Positions 21,401-33,300 of a stretch of 64,000 nt of DNA are shown piece by piece. The stretch lies in contig OX465121.1 in NCBI GenBank assembly GCA_949987565.1, positions 4,266,152 through 4,330,151 on the forward strand. The letters are read 5' to 3'. Positions within the stretch are counted from its first letter, which is position 1; every line of letters starts with the position of its first letter. This stretch comes from Luidia sarsii (taxonomy: Eukaryota; Echinodermata; Asteroidea; Paxillosida; Luidiidae). The notes beneath the pieces are model-generated. The model worked only from the letters and a program-made list of their open reading frames with translations. It ran no database searches and was not told where the DNA came from. The position numbers and the translations under genes are program-made.

Positions 21401-22486
21401 ACACTGCTCCGCAACCGTTGAGCAGCCGGCTCTTAGCAGAGTCACACTCACTCTCACAGGAAATGTAAATAGACATGGTGTCACTGCAAGCATTTTACAG
21501 TGTACGTTCACCAAGCAACCAACCCTTCATGCCTTGGGATTTCACGGTCTATGCAGGTTTGCCTTTGTCATTGCATTGTTGATCTCTTTTTTTCTTTGTA
21601 GGTTACATTGGCCGCAATGCCAATAGAGGGGGTGGTGGTGGCTACGGCTATCATGACAGCTATGGAGGTAAGGTTCTCTCTGGCAGTTAGAGACTCGTGC
21701 TTTTACTTCCCCTGACTTTCCATGGTTTTCTCAGTAGCACATTTTACAGCCTTAAAGGTGTACTGTTTTACCATTTGAGGGCTAAATTTGTGTCCCTTCT
21801 CTATCATTCCATATTCATTCTGTATCACTCTGTTTTTATTGTGTATTCTGCAAGCACATTATGTCTGTTTCCATTCATTTTCCTTCTGTATCTATTTTAC
21901 ATTTTTGTCTCCATTCACTCTGCACTTATTCTACATTCAATTTGTGTCCAGTCGGAATTTCTTCTATACATGAAGTCAATCTGGTTCCATTTGATTATAT
22001 ATCCTTCAGCATTTGTTATATTCTGCATCCATTCTTTTCATTCTGTTTCATTTTGCATTATTCTCCATTCATTCTGTATCTATTCCTTTTTTCCATTCTG
22101 TATCCATTCTGTATTGTGCATCCTTTTGTGTTCCATCTCTGTCCATTCAGTATTCTGTGTTATTTCTGCACTCATATTGCATCTATTCAATATTCACTCT
22201 AGTCATTCTTTATCTCGTATTTATTATATATCCTTTTTGCATCCCCCCCATCCCGTTTACAGCCGGAAATTACGGAGGCAACTACGGCGGTAGGGGTTAC
22301 AGTGGGAGTGGGTACGGTGGTCCCAACCACTATGGAGGGGGTAGCTATGGAGGTGGTGGCCCGTACGGAAGCGGAGGCTACAACAGCGGCCACTACGGAG
22401 GCTACGGTGGCGGTGGTTACGGGGGAGGGGGCGGTGGCTATGGCCATAACAGTGGCTACGGGGGTGGGAACTACAGAGGATACTAG
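15463..22486 (+). CDS. hnRNP A/B-type RNA-binding protein 2 (two RRMs plus glycine-rich tail), 6 coding exons, 298 aa
   Basis: Second paralogue of the tandem cluster. Coding exons: 15463-15489, 18604-18864, 20004-20217, 20635-20739, 21602-21667, 22263-22486; phases fit and the total is 897 nt. RRM1 (about residues 15-92) has RNP2 IFLGGL (17-22) and RNP1 KGFGFVTM (55-62). The linker begins SNIPPEH, as in gene 1 (SNIPCDM). RRM2 (about 105-184) has RNP2 VFVKNL (107-112) and RNP1 RGFGFVEF (147-154), and is completed in exon 4 by the HTVEGRQVYCSKA region, which resembles hnRNP A/B RRM2 ends. The tail is Gly/Tyr/Asn-rich (GYGGGGGGYG-like) and ends NYRGY. It should bind RNA in the nucleus and influence splicing. 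The 3.1-kb first intron carries a TTAA-type MITE and a palindromic 52-bp-unit element. The orthologue within the A/B family is undetermined. Confidence 0.9.
16311..16490. mobile_element. TTAA-type MITE copy
   Basis: It shares GGTCAAAAGATAGCC, GCGTGTTAAACCATTA, AAAAAAGCAATCCTGCGAAG and the ending GTATAGGGCCTTTAA with the element at 9910-10268. It is about half that length. It lies in intron 1 of the second hnRNP gene. Confidence 0.75.
17105..17281. mobile_element. Near-perfect 122-bp palindrome of the 52-bp unit, plus tail
   Basis: The palindrome spans 17105-17226, from AATCTTAAAATTTAG to CTAAATTTTAAGATT, with arms of about 60 bp meeting at GGCAGAGCTCTGCC and one obvious mismatch. The family tail ending ATTTTTGTATATCACC follows. 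Possible decayed target duplication CTAAAATCTCGCC / TTAAAATCTTTCC. Confidence 0.85.
17885..17960 (+). mobile_element. Degenerate 52-bp unit
   Basis: CTCTGCCTTTGAGAGAG and AATGTCAGGCCC flank a diverged middle. Another scrap (ATTCTAGCAGGACCTTTC) is at about 17538-17570. Confidence 0.55.
18965..19193 (-). mobile_element. tRNA-derived SINE, composite copy with inverted 3' half (mirror of 6225)
   Basis: On the + strand the order is inverted 3' half (about 18998-19068), forward 3' half (about 19078-19135), then inverted 5' head (CATCTGAGCTATCCAGCCC, 19173-19191). Read on the - strand this is 5' head, inverted 3' half, 3' half, the same order as at 6225-6391. It starts about 100 nt downstream of the RRM1 exon donor of the second hnRNP gene. 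Confidence 0.75.
19725..19870 (+). mobile_element. Degenerate tRNA-derived SINE
   Basis: GGAAGGCCGCCATCTAAAGG, then GGCTGGATGGACCAGGTGG (A-box-like) and GGTTCAACTTCAAAATC (B-box-like), in the normal forward order. An even more decayed foldback relic lies just upstream at about 19395-19530. Confidence 0.6.
20355..20510. repeat. Fragments of second SINE family and 52-bp unit
   Basis: GTGTTTTGCCCAATTGCCTG with AAAGATACAGGGAGC matches the 156-bp unit at 43 kb. CTTTGAGAAAAACAATCCTG with TTGAAACATCAAGG is a decayed 52-bp unit. They lie in intron 3 of the second hnRNP gene. Confidence 0.5.
21095..21231 (-). mobile_element. 52-bp unit with its flanking tail, inverted
   Basis: CTGTTGCAAACTGCTCACTG, then GGGCCTGACGTTTTGATCC and AGCAGGACATTTCTCAAAG. 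The same order is found at 59367-59480, so the tail plus unit is a fixed repeat about 115-140 bp long. It lies in intron 4 of the second hnRNP gene. Confidence 0.75.
21700..22255 (+). repeat. T-rich CCATTCTGTAT-type imperfect repeats in last coding intron
   Basis: Words such as CCATTCTGTAT, CATTCTGTATC and TTCATTCTG recur throughout intron 5 of the second hnRNP gene, producing a long pyrimidine-rich run up to the acceptor at 22262. The long open frames here (up to 198 codons) merely reflect the lack of stops and are intronic. Confidence 0.65.
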
Positions 22487-23265
22487 GGTCGAGTCTCTGC
22501 CCACCACAGTCTCAAGGTAAGCCGACCGTTGGTTTGGTAGTGGCTCTGTTCACCAAGTTGTTTAACATTTTTGCAACGGTCCCGAATTGGAAATGCAGGC
22601 TAGAAAGAGAAAAAAAAAAACCTGGCAGGCCATTTAGAATTCATCAAAATGTTATCAAAGTGATATATACAAAAATGCTTACTGACTAAAATTACCAAAA
22701 TGCAAATCTCAATATTTAGTGGGCCTTTCTCAAAGGCAAAATGTTATCAAATTGAAAAAAATGACAAAGAAAACTTGGACCGGACCGGGACTTGAACCTG
22801 AGACCTCTGGATTAGCGTACCGAAACATGCGCAACATTTTGATGCCATTTCTAGATATTGCTGAAAAGAGCCAACATAAACATGATTTACATGATGTATG
22901 CAGGGTTGGTTGATGACATTGATTTAATTCACTTTCCCCCAAAAAAACATAGGGTCGCGGCCGTCAAAATAGGATGGGGCTTACTGTATGTACATGGACA
23001 TGTTGTAGTGTTTTAGAGCTATTCCCTATCCAATCTGTGACCCATGGAACATTTGACATTGCACAATGTACTTAAACAATGGTGGCCATCTCAGACTCAC
23101 AAAATTCCGTGGGGGAACCCTGCCCCACATCTAAGGGCTGGACAGTTTTGGTGATAGAGCGCAGATTACATTAAACCGGTGATGTGGTTGTCCGTTGCTG
23201 CTTATGGTTGAGCTTGTGTGGGCACTCGGTTGACCTCTGTTCTTTGTCCCCAAACTCCTTGCAGA
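22487..23265 (+). other. 3'-UTR intron of second hnRNP gene
   Basis: After the TAG (22484-22486), 30 nt of UTR lead to the donor CTCAAG|GTAAGC (22516/22517). A good acceptor, CTCCTTGCAG|AGACTTTG, lies at 23264/23265. The intron contains fragments of the 52-bp unit and the SINE. The junction is closer than about 50 nt to the stop, so by the usual exon-junction rule it should not trigger decay by itself. Confidence 0.65.
22660..22825 (-). mobile_element. Chimera of deleted 52-bp unit and SINE 3' half
   Basis: The tail and start of the 52-bp family (ATTACCAAAATGCAAATCTC, TTTAGTGGGCC) run with an internal deletion into TTTCTCAAAGGC. A - strand SINE 3' half (GGACTTGAACCTGAGACCTC) follows. Located in the 3'-UTR intron of the second hnRNP gene. 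Confidence 0.65.
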
Positions 23266-26200
23266 GACTTTGTGGACGGCTCGCCCAATTACAGTACAAC
23301 AGCAGCGTGACAAGGTAGCAGCAATCTGGATCCAACCGGCGCCCTGCCCCTCCCAGCCAACCGCAACCCACAGGCGCCACACGAGCAGGGGACCATGGGG
23401 GAAACCACCCACCAACACGTATCTTAAACTCTTACCGTCACATTGTCCCAACCGATCTTTTCAAATCTTAAAAAAAGAAAAAAAAGAGAGCAATTTCTAT
23501 GATTTTCATCTGCGATCATTTGTAGAGCCAAAAGCAACTCATCACTTGAATGCATCGTTTGATTGCTTCGAATTTACAACAGTTTGACAGCCAAAGTAAT
23601 GGCTTGAATTCACACTGAAAACTCTGTGCTCTCCAGCCCATACGCATACTTGTAGCCCCATTTTTGGTCTTGAGATGTATATGCAAACAGATGTACACTA
23701 CAAACTATCTGGATTTCTGAGTGCTCCAGTGGGACTCTGAAACTGACTATTAATGGCTCAACTATTTCTCAAGTCCATTCAGAAAGTGCATCACTGAATG
23801 GGACTAGCCTGACAGTAATAGCCAATGCCAGTACCGGCGATTACTGAAAAAGCAGTGGTCGAGTTATTATGTAACATGACAGTGCAAAGGGAAAAATGCA
23901 TTGCATGAAGATTTGAAGGGCAACTCTTAACAGTTCACGTTTGTACATCTGGATGCATACACTGTAAATACCTAGTTCCTTCCAATTTGAGGTGGCAGTA
24001 TATATAATTTTTGTTTTTTGTTTCTCTTGCCAAGTCAGTGAACACAGTTTTTACTGTGCAGCTGTGCCACTAACCTAGTCCGAGACTAGGTTAAGTGCAT
24101 TGTAGCCCTGGCTCTAAGTGTCCCAAACCAAAGGGTCAAGTCGGCCTTTTCGTTCGCGTCTGCGAAACATTTTTTTGGAGATGCTGAAACGGCATATGGA
24201 CGGTTAGCCCAAGTTGGGGGGGGGGGGGGCAGCACACTTTTTGCCCGAGGAACGGGTGTAATGCCAACTTATCTTTCAGTCGAGTGTGTCTGTCTGACTC
24301 TAGCTCTGATCTTGGTTGCATCCTCACCTCAAAAACTGTCTCACCAGGGCTAGGGACAGAGCTCGATTTTAACTAGAGACAGGGTCAGCTGCAGTTAAAT
24401 ATTTCACTCATTCCTTCATGGTCCTTTCCTCCATTTGGTCGGGGTTTTTTTCTTCTGGAACAATCAGTCACAAACCCATAACATTGCAACAACGGATTTG
24501 ATTTTTGTTTGGTTTGTTTCTAGGGCCCAAGAGTTCCCCTTGTGTCTTGTCGTGGAATTATTCCTCAGCTTCCGTGTAAACTGTGAAAAAAAATAACCTT
24601 TAAGATAAAAAAAGGCATTGAAAATGCCGTCGTATTTGTGTCCAGATGTGTAGAAGAAGTAGTTGTCAATAGTAATCCCTCTTCGCTTTTATGATTTTGG
24701 GCGTTTTTAAACAAAATGTGCCTATAAAAACACCAATTTTTGCACTTACCGCAGGTAAGAAAGCCAAGGTGTTAACTCTTGGGCCTTAGGGGGAAAAATC
24801 GAAATGTGTGGGGGGTAATTTCTAGTATATTCTTTTATTATTTCAGATGTTGTTTACTATATGCGCAGAGATCATTTTTACAATGATTTGTTTTCCCTGC
24901 CCAATGAATATTCATGAGCTGTCATGAATATTCCGTCGCGCTGCTTTTGTCAACTGTAGACAGAATCCTTTCTTTTTCCTATCAATTGTAAATAACTCAA
25001 TCCAAAGATTCACTTTTGTATTTTTTGGGTCAAAAGTGGTCAAACTGCTTCTATTAGAGAAAAGAAGACAGAGGGAAAAGAAAAAAAAAGAAACACCATG
25101 AAAATCTCTGATCAGGAACTCAAAAAGTTTGACGGGAAAAAAAATGAAAGAAAACTTCTTCCAGCCAAAAACTGTTTCCTTTTTGTTAATTGTGGCTTCT
25201 CCCTCCATTTCATTGCAGTGTACTTTACCATGAATTGATTAAACAAAAAATTAAAATTAAAGGAAATAAAATGTTTAGTGACTACATGTACTGTATGGAT
25301 TGACAACATGATTATTGGATGAACAGCTTAGAAACTTAATATTGCGGACATTGTTGCAAGATATCTCATTCTGTGTATCAATCATCTTTTTTTGTGGTTT
25401 AATTTCAAAACGTTTTGTTTTATGAAGCAGTGGCCAAGCAAAATGAAAATGTGGGTTGAAAAAAAAAAAAAAAAAAAAAATTACACCACTGATCTAGAAT
25501 GAAAAGAAAATGTCGCCAACGTTATTTGTTTACGAAGCTGACCGTATGGCAAATACTTGTCTATGCAAGGTAGCAAGATCCGAAACGTGAAATCTTCAGC
25601 AATCCTCTCTTTCTTTCTCGTCTTTTTCACTCTCTCTCAAAACTTTTGTTTTGCACAACTTGTGACAAGCAACTTGCAACAGGGTACTACAGAAACAAGG
25701 GAGGAGTTTTTTGTTTTCTCCAAGTGTGTAGTTCTGTGATTTTTTTTGTCTGAAAAGATCACCATTGCAATCTCTATTCCACGTAATGATCGTAATGTCG
25801 GGCGTTACTTTTTTGTATGGGAACGGACTTTTAGATTGCTGCCTAAATTTTGGAGGTGGAGGTGTGTCGAATACATTACTGGTTTACACTTTAATTGTCT
25901 TGGACCATTGTTGCAGGGGTCTGTTTTTCAGGCAACCCCACGGAGTGATGCATGTCCTGCAAAGGGACGAAGGGAGTAACAAAAAACCTGAAAAGTCATT
26001 TTGTGATTCCATCTCTGTGCTAACAGCGCGTGCACATCAACTGCATCCGAATAGTGATTCTTTGCTCTAAAAATGTGCTCGTTTAATCCAATGTCACTTT
26101 TGCTCGGCACTATTTTTTATAGCTTCTCTGAAATAATGATCCATTAAGAAGATTGACAGGGTCAGGCGTTGTCAAATTCCCACGGAAAGACAAAAAAAAA

Positions 26201-26504
26201 TAATCCGCCACAAAGAAAGAAACACCCCTACCCGTTTGTGTCACTTTCCGATAATTTTGTATGTTTTGTGGAAAGAAAAAATGAAATTGTTCCAAATTGT
26301 AACTCTATAGCATATATACTTGTGTATCAGATGCCTTTTTGAAAGTTGTTAAACGAATCCACCTTTTTCAGCTACTCACTGCCTTTCGAAGCCAGCCATG
26401 GGCTGGGCATGTTCAGCCAATCTTAAAGAGCTGCTGGATTTCCTGCACCCAAAAAACACCCACAAATACACCCAAACCCAAACCAGGCATTAGTGCCAGC
26501 CGGT

Positions 26505-26695
26505 TATCAGTGCAAGTAGGGCACAAGTATCAGCCAGGTACTATTGTCGGCTGGGCACCAGTGTCAGCCAGGTACCAGTGTCAGCCAGGTACCATTGTCA
26601 GCTTGGAACCAGTGCCAGCTGGGCACCAGTATCGTTAGGGCTGTACCAGGTGTCAGCCGGGCACCAATCTCAGCCGGGCACCATGCAGTCCGAGC
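26505..26695 (+). repeat. 17-bp minisatellite (GGTACCAGTGTCAGCCA)
   Basis: About ten imperfect copies of a 17-base unit such as GGTACCAGTGTCAGCCA or GGGCACCAGTGTCAGCC. Open frames across it are repeat artefacts. Confidence 0.75.
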
Positions 26696-28756
26696 TGTGT
26701 GTACCAGTTTTGGCTGTCAATTTTTATCGGTGCTCAGTGTGTACATTCACTTTGTGCAGGAGCAGCTCCTTTGGAATTGGCACCCGTTGTCTAACGATTA
26801 TATTTTCTCTGAAGTTTGACCAGTGCGCTCCTTCTTGCTCCCTGGCCCTATAGCTTAGTCCTCTGTACTCAAAGGGACCCCCCCCCCCCCCAAATAGGTG
26901 TTCGTGTCTTTGTACTGACTAGTCTGCAAGGGGATCCACATAATTGTCACATCGGACTTAAAAATAGGTTTTCGAAAACCCCAAATTAACCGTTTGTGGG
27001 ATGAAATAGGAAGAAAACTTTAGAAAAATCCCGGCCCTCAAGAATGACCCCGATAACAACTCACTTATATGCAATCAAAACCTTGATGAAATGACAACGA
27101 TTTTGAATAATGTCAATGATTTTCAGGGAAAACAAATTATGAAATGTTATTTAACAAACCGGATACAGCCGTTTTTGAAGAAATAGTTTCCCCCACTGAC
27201 CTAGTAATACAACATTTTTACGCCCTTTTTGATAACAAAAACCGGACATTTTTTCCAAGGGCTTCATCGGTTGAAAACCGCCCTAGATCTTGCAAATATC
27301 GGAACAAAATCTGCTGTGCAGATGCTCAGCTTAGACTAGACCCATGTGATTATTAATACTGAAAACAAAATGTTTAAGGTTTTTCCAGATTTTGTACACA
27401 AAATGTGTGGTAACTTGAAGTCGAGCATAGAGACTTAGTCCCATTTTACGCTGTTTTGCCTGATGGGCGTGAGTGCCATGCCTATCTTGAAAAGCTCCCA
27501 GTTGGCTTGTGAAACAAGACGACGAACCGCGTCATCTTGTATTAACTTTACCGTGAATCGGAGTGCCGTTGGCTCGGTTGTCATGGCATCCTGATCATAT
27601 CAAGCAGGGTGTTGTTTTATTTGGGCTGCTTGAAGCAGATCTTAGACATTGGCGCCCTGATATTGAACATCAGAAAAAAAGGTCAATTCACGCCCTGCGC
27701 GAAATCTTTCAAAGCCATCCCCTTCGTGTGAACGTGTCCGCAGTCGTTTCCAAATTCAGCCGACCCTCGACCTCCTAGCCTCCACTCAATTCTGCTTCGA
27801 CTCCAACTATGCACTCTGAGAAAGACCAGAAGTATTTGTCAATCCACTTCTCCCGTCGACGTACTTGCTGCTGCAGGAATGACAATTCCTCTTGCCATAA
27901 TATGCCAACGATTTGTGTCTTCTTTTACCTGGTCAGAGAGTATAATATAACAAGGAAGCGATGGCTTGTATATGATTTCGTCTCGCGTATACGGAAGGTT
28001 CCAACTGTATACACCCCCGTAATAATACCTTCTTGTCGTTATACATGTATATGTACTAGTCTTGCATAGATATATTTTTCAGACAGTCATTTTTTGTAGC
28101 TCTTTAAATGTTATGTTTTTATTTTCCCTATTTTCTCTGTTGATTGGACTCTCTTCTTTGTAAGTATTACAGTTCCTTTTCTCGTGACGTTCTTGTTCAG
28201 TGATGTCATTAAATTGCAAAAAAAAAAGACCCAAAAATGTTTCAGTTGTGTTCCGCGTGTTATTTCTTGTGTTGCTGATGTATTGAGTTTAATACCGGTT
28301 CTTTTCAGAGCCAGTCTCCTCGAAAGAGATGACTTATACATAGTGTCCCAGCACACCTAAGTTTCCAGGTGCACCTTCCACCATGCCAATATTCAGTTAT
28401 CTTATGCGGTGAAAGTTAGACTCTGGGAAATGGTTCATCAAAAATTGTTTGACGTATTAAGAAAAGTAAAAATTAGGAAGGTCTGATTGGTGATCGTAGA
28501 ACTCGAATGGCCTTTGCACATTTCATAGCCAGTGACTTGGAGACTACCAGCCTACCACAATAAAATACATGCCATCCGTGCACCACCAATTAGGCTCCCC
28601 ACCCAGTTATGAGTGCATTGTACAGGACAAAAAGCATGCCATTATTGTTCAGCTCCTGACAGAAAACAATGCATAGGCAAAGTTCGCGTGTGTTAAAGCC
28701 GGCGTGCATGCAATGCGGATAGGCCTAATTGGTTAATTATACCCAATCATTTTCTC

Positions 28757-28806
28757 TCTGGCTTTGAGAAAGGTCCTAGGATCGAGACGTCAGGCCCACT
28801 AAATTT
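28757..28806 (+). mobile_element. Single 52-bp unit
   Basis: CTCTGGCTTTGAGAAAGGTC, then AGGATCGAGACGTCAGGCCC and ACTAAATTTTG; a few bases are missing from the middle loop. The words GGTTAATTATACCC before and GGTTAATTATACCC after (about 28731-28744 and 28810-28823) are a 14-bp direct repeat consistent with a target-site duplication. Confidence 0.8.
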
Positions 28807-29903
28807 TGTGGTTAATTATACCCTATAGTTATAAAAAGTGGCGATAAGACCTTTCAGCATTCAAGACACTACACATACAATATAGCCACGCGCACAAACC
28901 CGTGTCGAGTCCTGCTTGGATTTGAATAGAGGACCGGTGTGCTTTGCATTGCAATAGCACAATACGGCTAAGTTAAGAAACTCCGCTTTTTCCCCAGCAC
29001 ATAGTATTATTATGCACAATAAAACCACACTGAAGAGTTTTTAAAAAAGGGCTTAAAACAGAAACATTATTTTATAATAAAGATTTTGCGTCGAGGAGAA
29101 TGTGCTCCAACTGTAGCCTACTGTTTTTTTCACCAGGCAATCGTGCACAACTAATTGAACTGAGTTACGTATAGGCCTACACGTCAAGTAAAATGCGATT
29201 CGGCAGGCCCTTTAATTTGTGTTGTTGAATTTATGAGGTCCGCAAAACCTTTAAAGATTCGATACCAGTACCTTCGGGCCCAGGGATTGACATACTTTTT
29301 AGATCGATCAAGATCACTAGAAGTGAAGGGTATATATAGCCTATAATAACGATTATTCCTGTGCAACACCATTACATTTCTCATTCGAGGGGGTTTCCGA
29401 ATTTCTATATCGGCCGAGAGATTTTTCACTTGCGGGATTTCCCAACTTTCATTTTGTGTATTGTAATAGGCCTATTCTATTAAACCTCGAGTCAATTTGA
29501 ACTTGCCATTTTGGAAATCTTTGTTGTTTAATAACCTATGTTATCAAAGTATATGCTATGATCGAGAGCCTTGTTTTGTCACTTTTGTGTTTTGTATTTT
29601 GAATGATAGTTGCTTTGTTATCAGCACAAAATGAAGAAATTGCGATTTGGTTCACATTTTGGCAATCTAACACAAGGGTGCTGTAAATGTTTGTCTGTCA
29701 TAAGTTAGATGGGCCTGACGTTTCTGTATTCCTGCAAACGGGCCTTGATTTGATTCAAAGTCAAAAAAAATAAAAAATAAAGGAGAATTAATTATTGTCG
29801 ATAACTAGTTCAGTGTTCTGTGGATTTTCTTATACTCGTGGACTTTATATGGCCTCCTTTTCTCACTGTGGAGAAAAAAACCCCGAAATTAAATGAAAAA
29901 GAA

Positions 29904-30104
29904 AAATCTTAAAATTTAGTGGGCCTGACGTTTCGATCCTAGCAGGACCTTTCTCAAAGGCAGAGTGACCACTCTGCCTTTGAGAAATGTCCTGCTAGGA
30001 TCGAAACGTCAGGCCCACTAAATTTTAAGATTTACATTTTGGTAATTTTAGTCAGTATAAGCAGTTTGCAACATTTTTGTATATCACCGAAAAAGAAAAA
30101 TCTT
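29904..30104. mobile_element. 178-bp foldback element with 16-bp target-site duplication
   Basis: The element 29911-30088 is a palindrome of two 52-bp units (arms meeting at CAGAGTGACCACTCTG) followed by the family tail ending TTTTTGTATATCACC. The direct repeat GAAAAAGAAAAATCTT stands immediately before (29895-29910) and after it (30089-30104). Part of that repeat (AATCTT) also occurs beside other copies, so the exact left boundary may be a few bases off. Confidence 0.8.
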
Positions 30105-30159
30105 GGAAAATTGAACCCCCGCTGGAAAAAGAATGTCATTTGGACCGGGTTTTTTTTTG

Positions 30160-30352
30160 CCGCCAAAGCGTGTGACGCGTTGAACGGGGGACAAAGGATA
30201 CGTCACTCAAGCCCGGACTGAAGTGTGCGCATGCTCAGTGTGTGACGTAGCGTGGCGTCTTTTTTTTTTGCACGTACACTGAATGCGAATACGTGCACAC
30301 GTACATTCAGACCGCACTAGGACCACACACACAAAGCCACATTTAAACAACC
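30160..30352 (+). promoter_or_regulatory. Likely promoter and 5' leader of third hnRNP gene
   Basis: A GC- and CpG-richer stretch containing GTGCGCATGCTCAG (30224-30237, NRF-1-like) and two CRE-like half sites, TACGTCA at 30199-30205 and TGACGTAG at 30243-30250. It lies 100-190 nt upstream of the start codon; no TATA box is seen. Assignment rests on position and motif similarity only. Confidence 0.45.
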
Positions 30353-33300
30353 ATGAGCAAAGGCAAGAGCAACGTGAGTATTTTCATCCAATTTTCTCCG
30401 AGTAGGGTCTGTAGTTTACACAATCCTTAACTGAGTACCGACCCCCCACATGTAGAAGACGAAAAGTACCCCTTTTTTGGGTAGAGTTGCGTCAGTCGTA
30501 ACTGGGAATTTTAATCAACTTGATCGAAGGCTTGAAAAATCGGTGGATGAGAGCACGCGACGCGAATTTTCCAGGCGATTTAAATTTGGGTCCGGGAGAA
30601 TTTTGACCGGTTTTTCTGTCTTTTTGTAATTCGTTTATTTGGTGGCAAGCACATTTCTAAAGACTTTTCATGTCAAGGATTGGAATAGAGTCGTTAAAAC
30701 GGTTGGCCAGCTGTGATTTTTAGGTGCATTTTGCGGCAGAGAAAAAACCCTCTAATTTTAACGTTTGTGAATTGTATAAATCAGTTTTGTTTGTTTGTCA
30801 TGTGTTTGTGTTTTCTTTGCTCCAGTATGTTAGTGGTTACGAAAACACGTGGGAAGATGGTTTTATCTTTTCCTGGTCAGATTTCGAATGGTCTTTCTCT
30901 TACTAGTCTTAGTTTTTCGAAAGCACAGAGAATGAAGGCTGAATCACACATCCTTTCTTGACTAAAGTGTTTAGATAATTTCAATTTTGGGAAAGGAAAA
31001 ACAAATAATTTTCATTTTTGAGTCAAGTGGTTTTGCCTTTTTTTTGGAACGGGAATTGCACTTTCGCTCGCTCAAATCTTGCTTTTCATGGTGTTTTGTA
31101 AGATGTACCCCATATTATTGTATTTGAAATGCACAACAGAAAGAAATAACAAATGTGGATAATTATGTGAGCTGCCAAAGGTGAAAGTTTACAAAGATAC
31201 ATGTACGAGTTGGCTGGAAACCATTTTTTAAAAGCAATTTGCAACATTTTAGTTTATTGCTCCAAGTCAAATTCTACATTTCTGAATTAAGTATTCTTTT
31301 CTTTTTTTCTTCACTTTTTTTTCCCAGGAAAAGATGCGCAAGCTATTCCTGGGCGGTCTCCACCGCGACACGTCCGATGAGGACATCAAGACCTTCTTCT
31401 CCAAGTTTGGCATGGTGGAGGACCAGGTGGTCATCCGCAAGCCCAACCAGGAGTCCAAGGGCTTTGGCTTTGTCACCATGTCCACAGAGGAGGAGACGGA
31501 GCGCGTCCTGGCTCAGAATAGCGAGGGCCGTCAGCAGATGATGGGCAACAGTGTGGAGGTCAAGCGTGCCGTGCCCCGCGATGTAAATACCCCCCCCCCA
31601 AAAAAAAAAAAACGCAGTGGCTGTTGTTACAGCAGTCGTCCGTGTGGTTCCCTGACTTAATTGTATTTCGTCAGCATTGCAGGCTGGTTGAACCAGTCTA
31701 CTAGCTGATAGTCTGGTTCCAAGAGCTAAACATCCTGACAAATACTGTTAAGTGAGGGAATCACATGGACGACTGCCGTAACAACAGTCACTAAGAAAAA
31801 AAAAAAAATTGGCAAGATTTTAGTTTGATACCCTCATTTTAGTTTAAAACCTAAACCCAAATTAAACCACCAATTGTAATGTAGACAACTTCCATAGTCT
31901 GGCATAATCACTTGTTGAAAACAAATTGGACTTGATTTTCACCGAATTTATGATTTTGCTGCGCGTATATAGGAATAGTGCATGTTCTGTACACGGTGGC
32001 TCCTGTAACTGCTGAATGTCATCCGGTAGACAAATACGCGTCACAAAATCATGATTTTGGGGGAATACTGCAAGTCAAATTTTTTTGGCAAGTGGTTGAA
32101 GCAGACTGTTGTTTCTCTACATAATAATAGTTGGTCTATTGATTTAGGGTTTTTCCCACCCTTTTACGGTGAGGGTATAAACCAAAACCTTTCCAAAACC
32201 TTTTATCCAATTTCCATCACCAGACTAATGAATGCAGATCCTTTGTCCGTTGATTTGTGGTTCTGAAAGATTTCAATCCCAGCAGGATCTTTCTCAATGG
32301 CAGAAAACGCAGAATGCGTTTGAGAAGGTTCTTGGGATCGAACTGGTATTCAAAGGGTCGTCTTCCGCGAAGCTTGGCAGTAGTACAATTTCCAATGAAT
32401 AACCATGGGTCAGATTTGTAGATTTCTCTCTAGGAATAGGGTTACTCCCTTTTTTCTTCTTCACTAAATAGGTTTGGGTGATTCAGTTTTCATTGTGTTT
32501 ATGCTGTTTGTCCTGTCTAACTGTCTTGCAGTTCCTCAGATGTATTGTGTTTCCCATTACATGCATACATTATGAACAAGTAGGCTTGTCTCATTCTCAG
32601 TGTGTCATTTGCAAGTATACGCCCCCTAGATCATAGGAATGAGCAGTCATTACCTCTGCTTGTATTTTAGAGCGTAGGACACCTAAGGTGAAATGATAGA
32701 TCAGTGAGTATAGGTAGCATTGACAAAGAGTAGGTAGGATACAACCTGTTAACCTCCTGTTGCTGTTCCCGGTCCAAGTGTTGGCTTCTGAGAGGAGAAT
32801 CTAGTCCAACTTGTTTCCCCCTCCACCCAAATGTAAGGAGTCCTCTCTGTGCCATTGTTTGCTCTAAACTGTTCACCCCTTTTTCACTCAGCCTGGTGGC
32901 CGGGACAGCAGTGGTGGATATAGGGTGAGTAAAAGCTCCCCCGAGTAGTAGATCTTCTCCCCCTCCTTGTACTTGCTGTACCCTCGACCCTCGACTAGGG
33001 TGCTGTTCAAAGTCTGTGAATGAGGGACTCTAAACAGTCTTCACACATTTTTTTTTATGGCAGTGGTAGAGTTATAGGGATTGTGCATCCTGTTGTAGGC
33101 ATTGTAGATCTTGTGTAGTCTTGTTTAGCATGTAGCATAGGTAGTCTTTGGAGTAGTTTTGTACCTTTCCTGTAGTCTCAGTCACCTCCTCAGGTTTTCA
33201 TGACATTTACCTGCTGCATGCTGCAGTCCGTCAGTTGCATCCCACCCTCTCTCTTTCTCCCTGAACTGATGTAGGTTTAGCCAATTTTTTTTTTCTTTGT

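Larger units (their letters stand above)
23265..30150. other. 3'-UTR exon of second gene, then a gene-free interval
   Basis: The terminal exon of the second hnRNP gene starts at 23265. Its end is unknown; an AATAAA at 25265-25270 is one possible polyadenylation signal, but nothing confirms it. The rest shows a 23-base A run at about 25460, a 17-bp minisatellite, isolated 52-bp units and otherwise unique AT-rich DNA. No open frame has recognisable similarity. Confidence 0.45.

Noticed and set aside
22013..22262. N-terminal part of the 157-codon frame ending at 22486
   Set aside because: Only 22263-22486 is exon; the upstream part is T-rich intron 5 of the second hnRNP gene and ends at a clear acceptor.
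27144..28069. Frames of 70-86 codons in 27.1-28.1 kb as a small gene
   Set aside because: No domain, no splice logic, unremarkable codon pattern; consistent with chance.
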